Shown piece by piece: positions 5,673 to 7,916 of a DNA stretch of 7,916 bases (positions are counted from its first letter, which is position 1; the number at the start of each line of letters is the position of its first letter). The DNA comes from an uncultured Eubacteriales bacterium. Lineage in GTDB: Bacteria; Bacillota; Clostridia; Oscillospirales; Acutalibacteraceae. Location of the stretch: NCBI GenBank assembly GCA_934630995.1, contig CAKTXU010000071.1:1-7916 (forward strand). The letters run 5' to 3'. A program made the position numbers and the translations under genes. The notes beneath the pieces are model-generated. The model was not told the DNA's origin. It searched no databases and worked only from the letters and a program-made list of their open reading frames with translations.

Positions 5673-5738
5673 ATGAAAATACGGCTTGCCGTGCAAGAAG
5701 GGCGCGCGGCATTCCGTTCCGAAATCGCCCTTTTTTGA
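5673..5738 (+). CDS. Candidate 21-residue leader peptide
   Basis: The ATG at 5673 has a strong, well-spaced SD, and the frame runs 21 codons to TGA (5736-5738). The peptide begins MKIRLAVQEG and ends EIALF. It shows no signal peptide and no run of one amino acid, though Arg and Ala are frequent. The second half of the mini-ORF coincides with a terminator-like hairpin (5698-5736). Ribosomes translating it would disrupt the stem, the arrangement seen in attenuators. It is in a different frame from the GH38-like gene. It may not be translated, and it could be a chance ORF within a structured leader. Confidence 0.4.
   Translation: MKIRLAVQEGRAAFRSEIALF
5698..5736 (+). terminator. Terminator-like hairpin in the GH38-like leader (candidate attenuator)
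   Basis: AAGGGCG (5698-5704) pairs with CGCCCTT (5726-5732), and the 3' arm runs on into a tract of six T (5731-5736). Additional A-T/G-T pairs below the stem are possible (5695-5697). The loop is long (21 bases) with a small inner CGG/CCG stem. It lies downstream of the promoter and upstream of the GH38-like start, so it would end transcription early unless prevented. CTTGC-CGT-GCAAG (5685-5697) sits immediately before it. Confidence 0.5.
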
Positions 5739-5741
5739 GGC

Positions 5742-5774
5742 GGCTTTGTGCCCGAAAGAGCTGGACACAAGGCC
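5742..5774 (+). other. Leader hairpin just before the GH38-like ribosome binding site
   Basis: GGCTTTGTG (5742-5750) pairs with CACAAGGCC (5766-5774) over nine base pairs with one wobble and a 15-base loop. It ends two bases before the purine-rich GGAAAGGA (5776-5783) that should recruit ribosomes. It is not followed by a T-run, so a role in translation or RNA processing is more likely than termination. Confidence 0.5.
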
Positions 5775-5775
5775 C

Positions 5776-5783
5776 GGAAAGGA
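5776..5783 (+). promoter_or_regulatory. Purine-rich ribosome binding region of the GH38-like gene
   Basis: GGAAAGGA lies one base before ATG 5785, four before GTG 5788 and 13 before ATG 5797. None of these spacings is ideal, so the start remains open; GTG 5788 or ATG 5785 fits best. Confidence 0.5.
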
Positions 5784-5784
5784 C

Positions 5785-7916
5785 ATGGTGCTTGCTATGG
5801 AACAATCCCCCTGGAAAGGCCCCGGCGGAAAAAGCGACAGCGATCGGCTCTATATTCTTTGTTATGATCATACCGACTGGCATTGCGGCCGCTTCAGTAC
5901 CGAGTATATTTTCGGGCGTCATTTTTATGCCGGGCATCAGATTCCGCTCATGAAATATCCCCGCCTGAAAATCGGCAATCAGTTCGGCGGCGGGTATTAC
6001 GACTGGCTCGCTACTCTCGACGATACGCAGAACGCTTTCTTTTTCAGTTCTCTGCAGAAGCTTATCAAGACCTACCACTGCGATATCGTCGGCGGTACAT
6101 ATTCACAGCCCGTCTCCGCCTTTCTTCCCGAGGAGACCGCTATTCGCCAGTTTACCTACGGCCTGGAGGCCATCAAAAAGCATACCGGCGTGGACGTCAA
6201 ATGCTACGCCTTCAGCGAGAATACCGGCTGGTACTACCTCCCCCAAATTCTCCATGATTTCGGCTTCACGGGAAGCCTTTTGCGCTCCCACTATCAGCCC
6301 ATGGGGTATCCGGCGGAATATACCGCGTCGCTGGTGAACTGGACGGGGCCGGACGGCAGCAAAATCGACTGCGTCCCAGGCTATAAAGGGGACAATCTGC
6401 GGGTAGGCCAGCACGGCATGTCCAAAAGCGAGGCCTACTTCCTGGATTGGTGCCAGCTCACCGACGCCGAAAAGGAGCCCCAGTCAACCCTTTTGGACAA
6501 CTTAAACCGGTATTTTGATGAAAAGAAGAGCGCGGGCGTCGACTTCGTGGTGATGGCCACCGTCGAGGACGCCCATTGGGGGGTGCAATTCGATAAGCTC
6601 CTGCCCATGCTGGAGGAAGCCGATCCGCAGGGGGAAAAATATCGTTTCGTCACCCTGGAGGAGGTCGTCGGTCTCATACGGGACAGCGGCTATGTCCCCG
6701 AAGATTTTGATCCCCGCCCCAATCAATGGTCCTTCGCGCACAACGCCGGCTATGTGGGCGGTCTGCTCACCCAGTGGAACGCGGAAATCGCCTACCGTCT
6801 GAGCGCGGCAGAGACTCTTGCCGCCTTTGCCAACCAGTTCTGCGGAGAAAACATACAGGCCCAAGACGCGATCGATCACGCCTATAAGCAGCATCTCAAC
6901 GCCGAGGCGCATGACGGCTACGAGGTGCCTGAAACCACCTGGACCGCCGTCCAGCAGCTGCTGGACGCCAGCCGCACCCTAAAGCCGATCCTCCGGCAAG
7001 GCGTCGGCTCCCTCTGCTCCCATATTGCGGAGCATGAGGACGGTGTGGTTTTGTTCAATACCCTGAGCTTCCCCCGCCGTGAACCGGTGACAGCCGAGGT
7101 GCCCCGGCGGCCCGGTTATGCCCTTACAGCACTGCGCGCGGCCTCGGGAGAGGCCGTCCCCTTCGATGTGCTGCGCACAGAGGAGGAAACTGTTCACATC
7201 GCATTTATTGGCGAGGTCCCCGCCTTCGGACACGCGGTTTACCTCCTGGAACGGGCGCCGGGCGCCGACGCCTGTACACTGACCGACCGTCCGGCCGACA
7301 CATCCGTCGTTGAAACGCCCTATTGCCGGGTGAGCGTCGAGGACGGCCGTCTGGCCGGTATCTGCGGCGCCGACGGTGTCCCCGTGCTGGAGGGGCTCGA
7401 CTTGTCGGCCAATTATTACCACCTGGAAGACGAGACGGTGGAGGAATTTCTGCGCAGCGAGGGCCGGGTGTTTTCCGTCAAGGAGGGCGCCACTCAAATA
7501 CAGATAGGCATCCGCGGCCTGCTGGGCGGGGAAAATTTTGCCATCGGCCTGACTCTGTACCGCGCCCACCCGGCCGTCGACATGGATGTTTCCTTTACCT
7601 GCGAAAATAACATCGGTATCGGTACCCCCCTCCATTCCCAAGGGGAGGCATGGGGAGAGGCAAACGGCAACACGCGCCAGCGCCGCATGAACCTCAATCT
7701 CCGCCCCGCCTTCGCCGTCTGCGCCGACGGCGGCCGCCGTGGGGAACCGGATTATCCCCTCTATGCCCCGGAAGCATACAACGATCAGGTCAACCTGACG
7801 CGGTACACCCCTTTTTATCCGGAGGCTTTCCGGCGGGAAAACGATTTCAACACCCTGCGTTCCCAACCGGATATCCCCGATTTGCACATCTACGACGTCA
7901 ATTCCCGCTATTGGGC
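5785..7916 (+). CDS. Glycoside hydrolase family 38-like protein (alpha-mannosidase-like), cut by right edge
   Basis: Open frame of 710 codons to the window end; GH38 enzymes usually run 850-1000 residues, so the C-terminus is missing. No signal peptide, so cytoplasmic. The N-terminal catalytic domain has YDHTDW (27-32), GGTYSQP (103-109), a helix RQFTYGLEAIKKH (121-133) and SENTGWYYLPQIL (144-156). The middle helical region holds YVGGLLTQWNAEIAYRLSAAETL (around 323-345) and EAHDG (374-378). A beta-rich domain begins near 410. In Drosophila Golgi mannosidase II the zinc ligands are His90, Asp92, Asp204 (also the nucleophile) and His471. H29 and D31 match the first pair and H376 the last, but the Asp204 position is E145. 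It may cleave alpha-mannosides or a related sugar. The start is uncertain: ATG 5785 is used, yet AGGA fits GTG 5788 better, and ATG 5797 and TTG 5746 are also in frame. Confidence 0.8.
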   Translation, partial: MVLAMEQSPWKGPGGKSDSDRLYILCYDHTDWHCGRFSTEYIFGRHFYAGHQIPLMKYPRLKIGNQFGGGYYDWLATLDDTQNAFFFSSLQKLIKTYHCDIVGGTYSQPVSAFLPEETAIRQFTYGLEAIKKHTGVDVKCYAFSENTGWYYLPQILHDFGFTGSLLRSHYQPMGYPAEYTASLVNWTGPDGSKIDCVPGYKGDNLRVGQHGMSKSEAYFLDWCQLTDAEKEPQSTLLDNLNRYFDEKKSAGVDFVVMATVEDAHWGVQFDKLLPMLEEADPQGEKYRFVTLEEVVGLIRDSGYVPEDFDPRPNQWSFAHNAGYVGGLLTQWNAEIAYRLSAAETLAAFANQFCGENIQAQDAIDHAYKQHLNAEAHDGYEVPETTWTAVQQLLDASRTLKPILRQGVGSLCSHIAEHEDGVVLFNTLSFPRREPVTAEVPRRPGYALTALRAASGEAVPFDVLRTEEETVHIAFIGEVPAFGHAVYLLERAPGADACTLTDRPADTSVVETPYCRVSVEDGRLAGICGADGVPVLEGLDLSANYYHLEDETVEEFLRSEGRVFSVKEGATQIQIGIRGLLGGENFAIGLTLYRAHPAVDMDVSFTCENNIGIGTPLHSQGEAWGEANGNTRQRRMNLNLRPAFAVCADGGRRGEPDYPLYAPEAYNDQVNLTRYTPFYPEAFRRENDFNTLRSQPDIPDLHIYDVNSRYW

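Larger units (their letters stand above)
5431..5784. other. Divergent control region between lipoprotein and GH38-like genes
   Basis: This 354-base stretch has no large gene. The left two-thirds is strongly AT-rich and holds two back-to-back promoters: one to the left at 5476-5503 and one to the right at 5553-5581. TTACAA or its complement appears four times (5447, 5547, 5575, 5621). The right third is GC-rich and contains an SD, a 21-codon mini-ORF and three potential hairpins upstream of the GH38-like start. The leader of the GH38-like transcript is therefore close to 200 bases long, while the lipoprotein leader is about 40. Confidence 0.7.

Noticed and set aside
5673..5800. Frameshifted true N-terminus of the GH38-like gene beginning at ATG 5673
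   Set aside because: The 21 residues from 5673 do not resemble the N-terminus of GH38 proteins, and the GH38-like catalytic domain already begins about 20 residues after ATG 5785, so no sequence is missing.
5614..6078. 154-codon minus-strand and 104-codon plus-strand frames across the GH38-like start
   Set aside because: Both conflict with the GH38-like reading frame and with the promoter and leader arrangement, and neither translation resembles a known protein.
6979..7887. 302-codon open frame on the minus strand
   Set aside because: Antisense to the GH38-like gene, whose frame stays open for 710 codons with family motifs. The antisense product has no recognisable motif.

Overview
The window holds a carbohydrate-utilisation locus of a Gram-positive bacterium. 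It most likely comes from the Bacillota, perhaps a gut, rumen or soil Clostridia or Paenibacillus-like organism. The grounds are purine-rich Shine-Dalgarno sequences, strong sigma-A promoters in AT-rich intergenic DNA between GC-rich genes, a lipoprotein signal, and the start of what looks like a large extracellular solute-binding protein. No genus can be named from the sequence. Both outer genes are cut by the window edges, and no RNA gene, mobile element or CRISPR array is visible.

Layout. 1-537 (-): N-terminal 179 residues of a secreted protein, probably an ABC-type solute-binding protein with an N-terminal carbohydrate-binding-like domain. 538-724: leader DNA plus a probable weak terminator for the next gene. 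725-2488 (-): intracellular glycoside hydrolase family 2 enzyme with both catalytic glutamates. 2489-2758: divergent control region with a promoter for each flanking gene, a long direct repeat and a small palindrome. 2759-3601 (+): AraC-family regulator. 3602-3643: near-perfect 42-bp palindrome acting as a shared terminator between convergent genes. 3676-5430 (-): lipoprotein with a GH39-like (clan GH-A) catalytic barrel. 5431-5784: second divergent control region, 354 bp, with two back-to-back promoters and an elaborate leader. 5785-7916 (+): GH38-like (alpha-mannosidase-like) protein, cut by the right edge.

How the parts fit. The AraC protein probably senses a sugar signal. Copies of one repeated element lie upstream of the GH2 promoter and across the regulator's own promoter, which suggests activation of the hydrolase and self-repression. 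The surface lipoprotein and the solute-binding protein would act outside the cell on a glycan and its fragments, and the GH2 and GH38-like enzymes would process imported oligosaccharides inside. The substrate cannot be fixed from sequence.

The most unusual points are: (1) the structured leader of the GH38-like gene (5' stem-loop, strong SD, 21-codon mini-ORF, terminator-like hairpin and competing hairpins), which looks like an attenuator; (2) the GH38-like enzyme, where Glu stands at the presumed Asp nucleophile position; (3) the GH39-like lipoprotein, where the usually invariant Asn before the acid/base Glu is Phe; (4) the repeated operator candidate between the GH2 and araC genes. No wholly new system is evident. 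The leader and the two altered active sites are the best leads.
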